From Methylococcaceae bacterium UBA7658 (GTDB lineage: Bacteria > Pseudomonadota > Gammaproteobacteria > Methylococcales > Methylomonadaceae), in the NCBI GenBank assembly GCA_002483425.1, contig DLHW01000072.1:1-63278 (forward strand): DNA of 63,278 nucleotides, in the 5' to 3' direction. Below, one piece after another: positions 43,532 to 53,342 of the stretch. Made by a program: the position numbers and the translations under genes. The notes under the pieces are model-generated. The model was not told the origin of the DNA. It saw only the letters and a list, made by a program, of their open reading frames with translations, and did not search any database. Every line of letters starts with the position of its first letter. Within the stretch, counting starts at the first letter, position 1.

Positions 43532-43979
43532 CCGTACGTTCTTTTTTCAATATAATTAAGAATCTTAACATTAGTCGTGAAAAAAATCATTTTTCAGAGC
43601 TTAAATCTTGAATACTTTTTTGCTTGATAGCATAGTTAATAATCAAGTTAAAAAATTATAAAACCCAGAGCGAGTATTCAAGAAAACCTCATTTCGGTTA
43701 ACAAAAGAGCGCTTTTTTATAGCTATAGTGCTATTTTGAACCGTTATTCAATATTAAGATTATGATTCTAAATCTTAAGTTAACAAGCGTAGTTGAATCG
43801 CGCCAGTAATGCCATACTTGCAATTTAGTATGTTTTACATTAATTTAACTGAAACCTAAATGGCTAGGGGTGCTTTGATTCTTCAAAGCTGAGAAATACC
43901 CTTCGAACCTGAGCCCGGTTAGTACCGGCGTAGGAAAGCCCGTCTTCCCGCGCCTTGTTTTATTTGAGTGGAGATAAGC
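43532..43979. other. Divergent intergenic region minC / thiC
   Basis: An AT-rich region of 448 bases. The part near 43540-43850 should hold the minC promoter (minus) and the thiC promoter (plus); I cannot place either with confidence. The TPP riboswitch occupies the thiC-proximal part. Confidence 0.6.
43860..43945 (+). promoter_or_regulatory. TPP riboswitch (THI element)
   Basis: The conserved pieces are all present in order: GGGGTGC near 43867, CTGAGAAATACCC (43889-43901), GAACCTGA (43905-43912), CGGTTAGTACCGGCGTAGGA (43916-43935) and AAAGC. It should bind thiamine pyrophosphate and shut down thiC expression, most likely at translation initiation because thiC begins about 35 bases later. 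Confidence 0.95.
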
Positions 43980-45851
<1,872 letters not shown>

Positions 45852-45884
45852 AACCGGCGTTCGCAGCTTTCAATTTACGGTGTT

Positions 45885-45908
45885 CCGAAACGGTTTAATT
45901 CGTTTCGG
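45885..45908. terminator. Hairpin between thiC and the TetR gene
   Basis: CCGAAACG (45885-45892) and CGTTTCGG (45901-45908) with an 8-base loop, in the 74-base gap between two convergent genes. No long T-run on either side, so it is only a possible terminator. Confidence 0.45.
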
Positions 45909-45925
45909 GGCGGATTTATCTCCGG

Positions 45926-46585
45926 TCAAGCAGGGTTGGCGGCTGCGATAAGGGTTGATGATTTCTGAATAGTATTGGAAGCGGGCATGGTATTGAGCCA
46001 GCCGTCATGAACGAAACGTCTGATCAGTAAAATGACGCTTTCCTCTAAATCGTTGTCGTTAAAGCCGGCTAGCTGAGATGTTAAAATTAGAGAGCAAATT
46101 CCGTGAATACCGCCTAAGAACGCTAATGCGGTTTGTCTGCATTGGCGTGAAGATAAGCCGGGCGCTAAAGCGGCAAACTGTTCTTCAAATTGGCTGTAGA
46201 GTTTATCGATTTTTTTCTGATACCAATAAGGTATTTCGACGTTTTCCGGTAAGCGATGCTCAAAAACAAGACTCCAACGGTTAAGATTTTGGCTGGCGTA
46301 CTTGATATAAATGTCGGCTAATGCTTCCAAACTTTGTTCCGGATTTACTGCGTGTATTTGCTGCATTTGACCGGTCATCTCGTCCAGCGACCGCCCCTTA
46401 ACATGCATGATTAAATCGTCCATGTTTTCGAAAACCATGTAAATACTGCCAACGGTATAGCCGATTTTTGCGGCAATATTGCGTATTCTAAGCTGGGTCA
46501 GTCCGCCTTGCACCACAAGTTGTTCGGCGGCAAGCAGAATCATCTCCTTGATTTCGTCCAATGTGTGGTGTCCTCTTCTGGCCAT
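45926..46585 (-). CDS. TetR-family transcriptional regulator
   Basis: 219 residues with an N-terminal TetR DNA-binding helix-turn-helix (LTQLRIRNIAAKIGYTVGSI and YMVFENMDDLIMHVKGRSLDE, about 30-70) and a helical ligand-binding domain. It starts 25 bases after the stop of the subtilisin-like gene and so probably belongs to the sigma/anti-sigma/protease transcript. It could repress that operon or a nearby one; target and ligand are unknown. Confidence 0.87.
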   Translation of the reverse strand: MARRGHHTLDEIKEMILLAAEQLVVQGGLTQLRIRNIAAKIGYTVGSIYMVFENMDDLIMHVKGRSLDEMTGQMQQIHAVNPEQSLEALADIYIKYASQNLNRWSLVFEHRLPENVEIPYWYQKKIDKLYSQFEEQFAALAPGLSSRQCRQTALAFLGGIHGICSLILTSQLAGFNDNDLEESVILLIRRFVHDGWLNTMPASNTIQKSSTLIAAANPA

Positions 46586-46610
46586 TTTTAACTACCTTAA
46601 TGCTCTTGAA

Positions 46611-47918
46611 TTACAAAGGATTAATTTTCGCAAAATTAATCATCTTGGCGGAACATGATGCTGATTCACATAATGTTTTAACGGCAATGTCGGCATTAAC
46701 ACTGGTTAAACTGTCGTCCTTCAACGCGAATTTCGATTTTTCTAAAATGGCTTGCGCCTGTTCGCCAGTCAAATCAGGCTTGAGTTCTAATAATAAAGCT
46801 ATGACGCCGGATATTTCTGCCGCTGCGATAGAACTCCCCGAAATAAAATCGTAAGTGCCGTGCGGTAAAGTGGTCAGGACTTTATCGCCCGGCGCCGAAA
46901 CCGAGTGAGCCAAAGTAATAGACTTATTGATCGACCGGACTGAAATCACGCCTTTGAGAGAAGCGGGAAAGTTCTCGGACGAATTCCCGCTGCCGGTATC
47001 GGCGGCGACGACAATAATTCCCTTGGCGATTGCTTTTTTAAGCAATAGCGCCAATATCGGATCTTCAGGACCGGTTAAACTCATGTTGAGGATATTGACG
47101 CCCGCTTTAATGGCAGTATTCACGGCAAAAGCCAGGGTAAAACTGTTACACACCGCTTCAATATCGCTCGTCTTATCGGGCCAGCAGGCTTTAAGCGCGA
47201 TTAGTTTTGCGTTGGGTGCAACTCCAATGATACCTTTGGCGTTATCTTTTTTGGCCACCATAACACCGGCAACTGCCGTACCGTGGATGTCGGTAGAAAA
47301 ACTGGCCGAAATATCTTCGGCAAAATTTTGATTACGGCTAATTTGCCCTGTCAGATCGGGATGTTCAAGATCAACCCCTGTATCGATCAAGCCGATGACA
47401 ATATCTTTACCCGTCGTTCTACCGTGAACCTCGTTGATCTGCATTTGTTGCAAATTAGTTTGAAGCTTGTAATAAGGATCATTCCCCATCGTCGCGCGTG
47501 TTTTGAAAACGTGCATATTTTGGACAACTTCGACCCGGTCGTCTTTGGATAAGCGTTCGATTGCTTCGGTGACAGAGACGTTATCCGCCACCCGGTACAC
47601 CACGCAATGGACGCCTACCGCAGTCATCGGCCATTCCGATAGTTTTTCTAGGCCGTAATCTGCGGCAAGTTGACGGGTGACTCTTTCGCTCCAGGTAGAG
47701 CTGCCGTAACTCCCGCGTTGCCGGTAAGAGGCTGGTGATGCAGTGTTTTTAAGGCTATCGATGGTGCGGTCGGTAAAGCCGACCAGCAAAAGCCTGTCTG
47801 CATTCTTTTGATCTAAAAATTTATAAACTTGATTTTCATTGCCGGCATCCGTTTTGCTCGAGACGGGAGCGGACAAAACGGATAATATCAGCGTAAAAAG
47901 GATAAGAAAGTGATTCAT
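46611..47918 (-). CDS. Exported S8 subtilisin-like serine peptidase
   Basis: 435 residues. A signal peptide (MNHFLILFTLILSVLSAPVSS) is followed by a prodomain-like region (about 85-145; VGVHCVVYRVADNVSVTEAI, DDRVEVVQNMHVFKT) and the S8 catalytic domain with Asp in IGLIDTGVDLEHPDL, His in DIHGTAVAGVM, oxyanion Asn in AADTGSGNSSEN or nearby, and nucleophile Ser in ISGSSIAAAEISGVIA. The usual GTSMA serine motif is changed to GSSIA. It starts 5 bases after the anti-sigma gene stop, so both are co-expressed under the ECF sigma factor. Confidence 0.9.
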   Translation of the reverse strand: MNHFLILFTLILSVLSAPVSSKTDAGNENQVYKFLDQKNADRLLLVGFTDRTIDSLKNTASPASYRQRGSYGSSTWSERVTRQLAADYGLEKLSEWPMTAVGVHCVVYRVADNVSVTEAIERLSKDDRVEVVQNMHVFKTRATMGNDPYYKLQTNLQQMQINEVHGRTTGKDIVIGLIDTGVDLEHPDLTGQISRNQNFAEDISASFSTDIHGTAVAGVMVAKKDNAKGIIGVAPNAKLIALKACWPDKTSDIEAVCNSFTLAFAVNTAIKAGVNILNMSLTGPEDPILALLLKKAIAKGIIVVAADTGSGNSSENFPASLKGVISVRSINKSITLAHSVSAPGDKVLTTLPHGTYDFISGSSIAAAEISGVIALLLELKPDLTGEQAQAILEKSKFALKDDSLTSVNADIAVKTLCESASCSAKMINFAKINPL

Positions 47919-47923
47919 ATCGG

Positions 47924-48679
47924 CTACTCCTCCTGTTTTGAGGATAATAATGCGTAGGCGGGTTCGGCAAAAATAACATTGCTATCTTTTTTCAATAACT
48001 CTATCACATCAATAATATGTTTTTCGGTGATATCGCGGCCTAACCGGACGGAATAAACGCCTTGAGCAGTGGGTTTGCCGTCGACAAGCTGTCCGTGAAT
48101 CCGATCTAGGATTTGACTTTTCTGGTGCTGGCTCGCCTTTTCGGCAAAAACGACTCTGATTTCGTTCGCGTTAACTGACGCAAGCTTAGTATCGGAAGAC
48201 AACGTTCTAAATTGACTGGCAGTCTGCAAACCGTTTTCGAGGTGGCGCGGCATTAATACGGATAAAGACAGTAATAAAGCCGCGGCCATGGCTAATGCAG
48301 GACGCAGGACCGCGATGTTCGCCCAACGTGATTGTTTCGCGTTAATGATTAGCGGCGTGACATTTTTTGCTTTAGTTTGGTTGATGTGTTCTTGTTTTAC
48401 ACGTGCCGATAGATCCGCCTGTTGGTTGGAATGTAAACGTTTTTTCAAGCGTGAAAACGAAGCTTGTTCGGCGGAATCAAGCGAGTTGTTGTTAACCACC
48501 AGTTGCGATAATTTCTGTAATTGACTCAGTTCGCGATTGCAAATCAAACAGACCTTTAAATGATCTTCCACGGCTTTGAGTTCTGTGCCTTGCAGCGTTT
48601 TATTGACGAACCAAGGTAACAATTGAGAAAGCGCTTGATGATCTGAATAAGTGTTTATAGAAGGGGTTTTCATCGTCAA
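47924..48679 (-). CDS. Anti-sigma factor with zinc-finger and prodomain-like C-terminal domain
   Basis: 251 residues. The N-terminal domain has a zf-HC2-like pattern (LPWFVNKTLQGTELKAVEDH followed by LKVCLICNRELSQ), which in this class binds the ECF sigma factor. A single membrane span lies near residues 125-142 (PALAMAAALLLSLSVLM). The periplasmic part (about 165-245) has ANEIRVVFAEKASQHQKSQI, GVYSVRLGRDITEKHIIDVI and DSNVIFAEPAYALL, the layout of subtilisin/fervidolysin-type prodomains. It therefore may bind, or be cut by, the protease encoded next. Confidence 0.8.
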   Translation of the reverse strand: MTMKTPSINTYSDHQALSQLLPWFVNKTLQGTELKAVEDHLKVCLICNRELSQLQKLSQLVVNNNSLDSAEQASFSRLKKRLHSNQQADLSARVKQEHINQTKAKNVTPLIINAKQSRWANIAVLRPALAMAAALLLSLSVLMPRHLENGLQTASQFRTLSSDTKLASVNANEIRVVFAEKASQHQKSQILDRIHGQLVDGKPTAQGVYSVRLGRDITEKHIIDVIELLKKDSNVIFAEPAYALLSSKQEE

Positions 48680-48690
48680 CTCCTGAACGG

Positions 48691-49320
48691 TCAGTTAGAA
48701 ATGCTCGAACTGTCGTTCGATGGTGTTAATAGTGTAGCCAAATTTTTTCTGGCATGGTGCATCCGGGTTTTTACGGTATTTTCGGGGCAGTTTAAAATAG
48801 CTGCTATTTCACTGTAATGAAGTCCTTCGTAATAAGTCAGCTCTATGACCGCGCGGTGTTCCGGGGACAATTGATTCAATGCCGACTCAAACCATTCATC
48901 CGTTTCCAGTTGATTAATATTGTTATCGCACTTGCCTAGCCAAGAACTGTCTTCGTCGATTTCGTCCAGCGATTCGGTATCGTAACGGTTTTCGTCTCGA
49001 AGCATCTGGCGCGTTTTATTGAATGCGATGCCGAAAATCCAAGTCGAAGGTTTGCATTTCCGGTCGTAGGAGGCCGCTTTTTCCCAGACCACAAACATCA
49101 CATCGTTAATTATCTCGTCGATTAAATCGTCCCGTTGAGCGGTACGTCCAATAAACCGGAATAATCGGGTGTAATAATTATGATAAAGCTGCTCGAGGGC
49201 GGTTTCGTCGGCATGGCACAATCTGGCTATAAGATCGGCATCAAGGAGTTGCTGACTGTGCTCTTGTGTCGTCATGGTTGTACCCGCGAAATAGCGCGTT
49301 TTACTAGCATCGGATTTCAT
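48691..49320 (-). CDS. ECF-type RNA polymerase sigma factor
   Basis: An extracytoplasmic-function sigma factor. Region 2 has YHNYYTRLFRFIGRTAQRDD and DEIINDVMFVVWEKAASYDR; region 4 has LSPEHRAVIELTYYEGLHYS and EIAAILNCPENTVKTRMHHA. The ATG at 49320 gives 209 residues; a TTG lies one codon before, and MTTQEHSQ at 49275 is an alternative. It is followed 11 bases later by its likely anti-sigma factor. Confidence 0.92.
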   Translation of the reverse strand: MKSDASKTRYFAGTTMTTQEHSQQLLDADLIARLCHADETALEQLYHNYYTRLFRFIGRTAQRDDLIDEIINDVMFVVWEKAASYDRKCKPSTWIFGIAFNKTRQMLRDENRYDTESLDEIDEDSSWLGKCDNNINQLETDEWFESALNQLSPEHRAVIELTYYEGLHYSEIAAILNCPENTVKTRMHHARKNLATLLTPSNDSSSISN

Positions 49321-49539
49321 CAATCATAGACCTTTATGGAATAACTTATCTGTTTATTCCAGAAAAATCTAGAAAGGTTCATTGAAAGATTAAAAAAAAC
49401 TTAATTTTTTAATGCTGATGAAAAACGTATAAAAATATTTAATATTTACAATGGCATAAATATTATAGCCGAGGTAGGTGGTTTTAAAAAAATTCTACAC
49501 TTTACTGCGTCTTAAGGTGCTCGTCTTGGACAAGATGGG

Positions 49540-49926
49540 TTACTTGGCGACGCATATCGCACCAATGGCGCCGACCAATTTATGAGTTAAGGCTTGCCGG
49601 AGATAACCGTCAACTCTCAAGCCTTGAATAAATATAGCCGGTATTCTAGTTGCGCCATTGGTGATAGCAGTTCCATTGCTATCGAAGTTAAACACTTGTG
49701 TGCCGTCCAGCTTAGTCGCTTTAACGCCGGATAGATAAGCTTTGCCGCCCGAGGCGACAATAACGTAATTGCGTCCGGTTATGCCCGCTCCCGCGACTGA
49801 AACACTTGAGCGAGTCGTGCCGTATTTAGTGCATTTAACGGTAATAGTCGCCGCGCCGACAAAAGGAGATACCGCAATTGCCAACATCAAGAAAGAAACG
49901 AATAAAACGCCTTTTTTACTCATCAT
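49540..49926 (-). CDS. Small secreted protein of unknown family, member 1
   Basis: 128 residues: signal peptide ending VSPFVGA, then a mature part with ATITVKCTKYGTTRSSVSVA, GAGITGRNYVIVASGGKAYL and a final cysteine in GAICVAK. It is a paralogue of 50069-50464 (shared SVKC/TVKC, GTTRS, G.GITG/GYGLTG, GATRI/GATKI P-AFI, C-terminal C.VK). One cysteine near each end suggests a disulfide closing the fold. AAGGAG precedes the start. Function unknown. Confidence 0.7.
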   Translation of the reverse strand: MMSKKGVLFVSFLMLAIAVSPFVGAATITVKCTKYGTTRSSVSVAGAGITGRNYVIVASGGKAYLSGVKATKLDGTQVFNFDSNGTAITNGATRIPAIFIQGLRVDGYLRQALTHKLVGAIGAICVAK

Positions 49927-50068
49927 TGTGCTCCTTGAAGGATAAGCTAATCGTTAATTACGGTACGTATAGACCGCTAACCTGCCGGATATGAATTGGA
50001 TATGACGGGCTGTTTTTTTTATAATACCTGTTTGGGAACAAGCCTAGGATTTCATACAAATAAACGAC

Positions 50069-50464
50069 TTATTTGACAGAACAGGTGGCTTTCATCGAAC
50101 CTACTGGAACCCCGTCTTTTGCACGTCTTATGTAGCCATAAACCGTGTTGTTTTTTATAAATGCCGGCGAAATCTTGGTGGCGCCAGCAGCGATATCCGG
50201 CGGGTAACTGTCAAAATCGAATTCCACTTCATGACTGGAATCGGCTGTCTGATTAACTTTTGATCGAATGGCGGTGCCTGGCGGCGAATAAACGACAGCA
50301 AAGAAAGCGCCGGTCAGTCCGTAGCCGTCTACAGAGATTTTCGATCGCGTTGTGCCGCGCCTTTCGCATTTAACACTGATCGAGGCGGCGTTAACGTCTT
50401 CTAATAGCGTGAGTGTAAATACCAGAATAGAGATTGCTAATCCTAGCGTTTTATTAAAGCTCAT
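50069..50464 (-). CDS. Small secreted protein of unknown family, member 2
   Basis: 131 residues: signal peptide ending LLEDVNA, mature ASISVKCERRGTTRSKISVD, GYGLTGAFFAVVYSPPG, AAGATKISPAFIKNNTVYGY, end MKATCSVK. Cysteines near both ends as in its paralogue at 49540-49926. GGAG lies 7 bases before the start. It is located upstream of the ECF cluster; the ECF factor might control it, but there is no evidence beyond closeness. Confidence 0.7.
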   Translation of the reverse strand: MSFNKTLGLAISILVFTLTLLEDVNAASISVKCERRGTTRSKISVDGYGLTGAFFAVVYSPPGTAIRSKVNQTADSSHEVEFDFDSYPPDIAAGATKISPAFIKNNTVYGYIRRAKDGVPVGSMKATCSVK

Positions 50465-50744
50465 GGTGTTCTCCGGTTTTAAAACGAATCGATTTTTAAC
50501 AAATAAACGGTTTTATTTGTTGTTCATTGCAGGTTAATTGCGCCAAAATTAAAAAGGTTCACGTAGGTATAAAAATTTTTTCACGGGCCTCGAATCGGGT
50601 TTCGACCGGCAAGCACCGCTTGAAAAAGTTAGAAACCAAGTTATCCGTGAAAACAGAATAACGGTTCGCTAGACTTGAGTTTAGCTTAAGATGTAAAAAA
50701 CGCTCGAAACCGGAAATTTATGATATTTAAATAATATCAATTGC

Positions 50745-51494
50745 TTAAAAACCAATCGATGCAGAAAACACCAGTGTGCCTTGTAATGTATGCGGATGGT
50801 CGACGGGTACGTCAAGCAGGTCGCCTATTTTAAGCTCTCTGGCGCCGTAATAGCGCAAGTCCAAGGATATAAATTTATAGCTTGCGGTTAAACCTGCATT
50901 CCAGTAAGCGTAGTCATCGAACAAAATGTCTTTGGTTTGCGCATAACCCGCCGTGCCCGATAGTTGTAGAAAATCGGTAATGGGGTAACGTCCGGTTAAT
51001 TCGTAAAAAAAGGAACTCCCTTTAATGCCGTAAAAATCCTCGGCGTAAGAGGCTTGAGCGCTGAGCAAATCTTTGTAATGAAGAAATAGATAGAACTCGT
51101 TGTAATCGGCGTTTAAAGAATAAACTTTGCCGTCATAAAAATAACGGGAATATTGCAAATCCAACCGCCAATCGTCAGCGAATGTATAACTCCATCCTAC
51201 ATAAGGGACTATTTCGACTTGGGCCGGGTTGAGAGGCGTAAAAAAAGCAGGTAACTCGCTCGGTCCGATATCGAAACTAGACGCCGTGGCGCCGGTATAA
51301 AATCCTAGGGTATGTTGATAGTCTACATTGGCTTGTATTGCTGGTTTATTGTCGCTTTTAGAATACATGCGGAATACGTAATTGGTTGTTCCGGTCAAGG
51401 TGGCGTGTATTTCGGCTTGAACTTCGGCGAATGAAACTAAAAATGCCCCGGTAATCGCCCACCTTAATGAGACGCGCAACAAGTTTTTTTTCAT
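50745..51494 (-). CDS. TorF/TIGR02001-like outer-membrane protein
   Basis: A predicted outer-membrane barrel with a signal peptide ending EVQAE. The region TGTTNYVFRMYSKSDNKPAI, DYQHTLGFYTGATASSFDIG and the end LVFSASIGF match the TIGR02001/TorF putative porin family (typical YVFRG-S.....PA.Q, GFY.G...S). The family's function is not known. I prefer the ATG at 51494 (249 residues); the reading from 51533 adds 13 residues before the signal peptide. Confidence 0.8.
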   Translation of the reverse strand: MKKNLLRVSLRWAITGAFLVSFAEVQAEIHATLTGTTNYVFRMYSKSDNKPAIQANVDYQHTLGFYTGATASSFDIGPSELPAFFTPLNPAQVEIVPYVGWSYTFADDWRLDLQYSRYFYDGKVYSLNADYNEFYLFLHYKDLLSAQASYAEDFYGIKGSSFFYELTGRYPITDFLQLSGTAGYAQTKDILFDDYAYWNAGLTASYKFISLDLRYYGARELKIGDLLDVPVDHPHTLQGTLVFSASIGF

Positions 51495-51913
51495 TTTAGT
51501 CCAAGATGTATGTTGATTGCGTTGAGTGAACATTTTTCCGCTTAAGAAAAAATTAAAATTAATTTTACAATGATGAAAAAGCTACAATGAAGCTGTGTAG
51601 CCATTAATAATGAAGCATAAAAGCCGTTAATTTTATCAAAAAGTAAAAAGAAGTTCTTATTGTGACAGTAATTTATCGTTGTACAAAAAACTTGAATAAG
51701 GATAACTTTAAGGCGGACGGCTTTTTTAAACAATTCGTAATAATACCTAGTTTTTAGCTTTATAAAGCTTTAACGGGGCAATTTAATGGTTTAGTACCCG
51801 TTTTTCTTGCTAGAAGTAAGACGTTTAATTTTTTCCGTTCGATTTGGCTTAAGCTCTTATAAGCACTGTGAATGCCGGTTATAATGTGGTTCCTTAAAGA
51901 TGCCTATCCCCTA
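51495..51913. other. Divergent AT-rich spacer
   Basis: About 420 AT-rich bases between the porin-like gene and the plus-strand membrane protein gene, presumably holding both promoters. A 63-codon minus-strand reading at 51542-51733 has no sign of being real. Confidence 0.5.
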
Positions 51914-52465
51914 ATGTCAGAAAATCAAAATAAGCCATTAGAACCGGATCAAAAACAGCGTTTTCTCTCGCTTTTTGAACGCCTGTTGCCGTTAGTCGAT
52001 AGTTTGGCCGATAAATTACGCACGGTTATATTTTTGGGGTTGTTAACGGCTGTTTGGCTGGTCGTCTGGTTGTACTTTTTAAAACATTTTTCAGTAGGAA
52101 TTACCCTTGCGGCGGCTGTTGCCGTTCTGCTTCCGGCGCTTATTCTGGCAAGATTCTGGTGGGCTTTGGAAGAGTTAAAAAATTTGCCGGAGATTGCCGG
52201 GCAAATGCTGGGCGACGCGAAATCGGAGTTTATCGAATCGGCGCAAACTATCCGCGCCGGCAAGTTTTCGAAGTTTGGTTTTTTTAGCGCCGGTAAAAGT
52301 TTATGGTCGGTAGGCGCTATGGCTTCGGAAGCCCGGGAGTTGGCGGGTTCCTACTTATCGATAACCACGCTGGTAAACCCGTTCATGCTGATTCTTGGAA
52401 TAATTTCTTGCATCGCTGTTTTCGCGATGTTTTTCTGCGGTGTCGTGCTAGCGTTTTTTATTTAG
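51914..52465 (+). CDS. Membrane protein of unknown function
   Basis: 183 residues from the ATG at 51914 (a longer reading from 51872 adds 14 poorly supported residues). It has two adjacent spans near 42-90 (VIFLGLLTAVWLVVWLYFLK and VGITLAAAVAVLLPALILA), a soluble central helix region (LPEIAGQMLGDAKSEFIESA) and a C-terminal span (NPFMLILGIISCIAVFAMFF). No family recognised. It precedes coaD by 32 bases and could share its transcript. Confidence 0.7.
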   Translation: MSENQNKPLEPDQKQRFLSLFERLLPLVDSLADKLRTVIFLGLLTAVWLVVWLYFLKHFSVGITLAAAVAVLLPALILARFWWALEELKNLPEIAGQMLGDAKSEFIESAQTIRAGKFSKFGFFSAGKSLWSVGAMASEARELAGSYLSITTLVNPFMLILGIISCIAVFAMFFCGVVLAFFI

Positions 52466-52497
52466 CCGTTTAACATGACCAAAACGAACCTTGCCTC

Positions 52498-52989
52498 ATG
52501 ACAATAATCGCCATATACCCCGGTACTTTCGACCCTATCACGAACGGTCATCTCGATTTGGTCGCCAGAGCCGCGAGGCTTTTTGATAAGGTGATTGTCG
52601 CGGTTGCCGTTAATGCGGGAAAAACGCCGTTATTTTCATTGCAAGAACGCGTTAGTTTGGTCGAACAAGCGGTTTCCGGTCATAGCAATGTGATCGTGAC
52701 CGGCTTCGGTAATTTGCTGGTCGATTGCGCCCGCCAGCACGGAGCGTCCGTGATTTTACGCGGACTCAGAGCGGTATCCGATTTCGAGTATGAGTTTCAA
52801 ATGGCGGGCATGAACCGGAATCTTGCGCCGGAGTTGGAAACGCTGTTTTTAACGCCGCCTGAACAATATACCTTTATCTCGTCGAGCGTCATCAAAGCAA
52901 TAGCCGAATTACAGGGCGATATTTCTTCGTTTGTACCTGATTGCGTCTATCAAGAATTGAATAAAAAGTTTACTAAGCTTATAAAATAA
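52498..52989 (+). CDS. coaD: Phosphopantetheine adenylyltransferase
   Basis: CoaD makes dephospho-CoA from ATP and 4'-phosphopantetheine. The 163-residue protein has the nucleotidyltransferase motif YPGTFDPITNGHLDLVARAA, LRGLRAVSDFEYEFQMAGMN and the TPPEQYTFISSSVIKAIAEL segment. The gene for a ferredoxin starts 2 bases after its stop, as in many gammaproteobacteria. Confidence 0.97.
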   Translation: MTIIAIYPGTFDPITNGHLDLVARAARLFDKVIVAVAVNAGKTPLFSLQERVSLVEQAVSGHSNVIVTGFGNLLVDCARQHGASVILRGLRAVSDFEYEFQMAGMNRNLAPELETLFLTPPEQYTFISSSVIKAIAELQGDISSFVPDCVYQELNKKFTKLIK

Positions 52990-52991
52990 CG

Positions 52992-53246
52992 ATGTCTTTA
53001 ATAATATACGACGAATGCATTAACTGCGATGTGTGTGAACCGGAATGTCCCAACGGCGCTATTTCTCAAGGCGAGGAAATCTATGTCATCGACCCGAATT
53101 TGTGCACCGAGTGTGTGGGACATTACGACGTGCCTCAATGCGTGGAAGTGTGCCCGGTCGATTGTATCAGCAAGAATCCGGATCATGCCGAAGACTATGA
53201 AACCCTGTATCAAAAATATTTAAGATTAACCGGCAAGCCCGGTTAG
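52992..53246 (+). CDS. YfhL-family 4Fe-4S ferredoxin
   Basis: 84-residue ferredoxin with two cluster motifs: CINCDVCEPECP and CTECVGHYDVPQCVEVCP, the second with the insertion typical of the YfhL/Allochromatium type. It carries electrons; partners unknown. It is directly linked to coaD. Confidence 0.92.
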   Translation: MSLIIYDECINCDVCEPECPNGAISQGEEIYVIDPNLCTECVGHYDVPQCVEVCPVDCISKNPDHAEDYETLYQKYLRLTGKPG

Positions 53247-53251
53247 TTTTT
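53227..53251 (+). terminator. Rho-independent terminator at the ferredoxin end
   Basis: TAACCGG (53227-53233) and CCGGTTA (53239-53245) with a short loop, followed by GTTTTT. It overlaps the last codons of the ferredoxin gene and separates it from the phosphatase gene. Confidence 0.75.
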
Positions 53252-53342
53252 ATCGAACCTGCCGGATAAAACGGCTAAGTCTACTGATTGATTTATTATC
53301 AAAGCCTTATAGAAGCACTGGCAATAAACGGAATAACCATTC

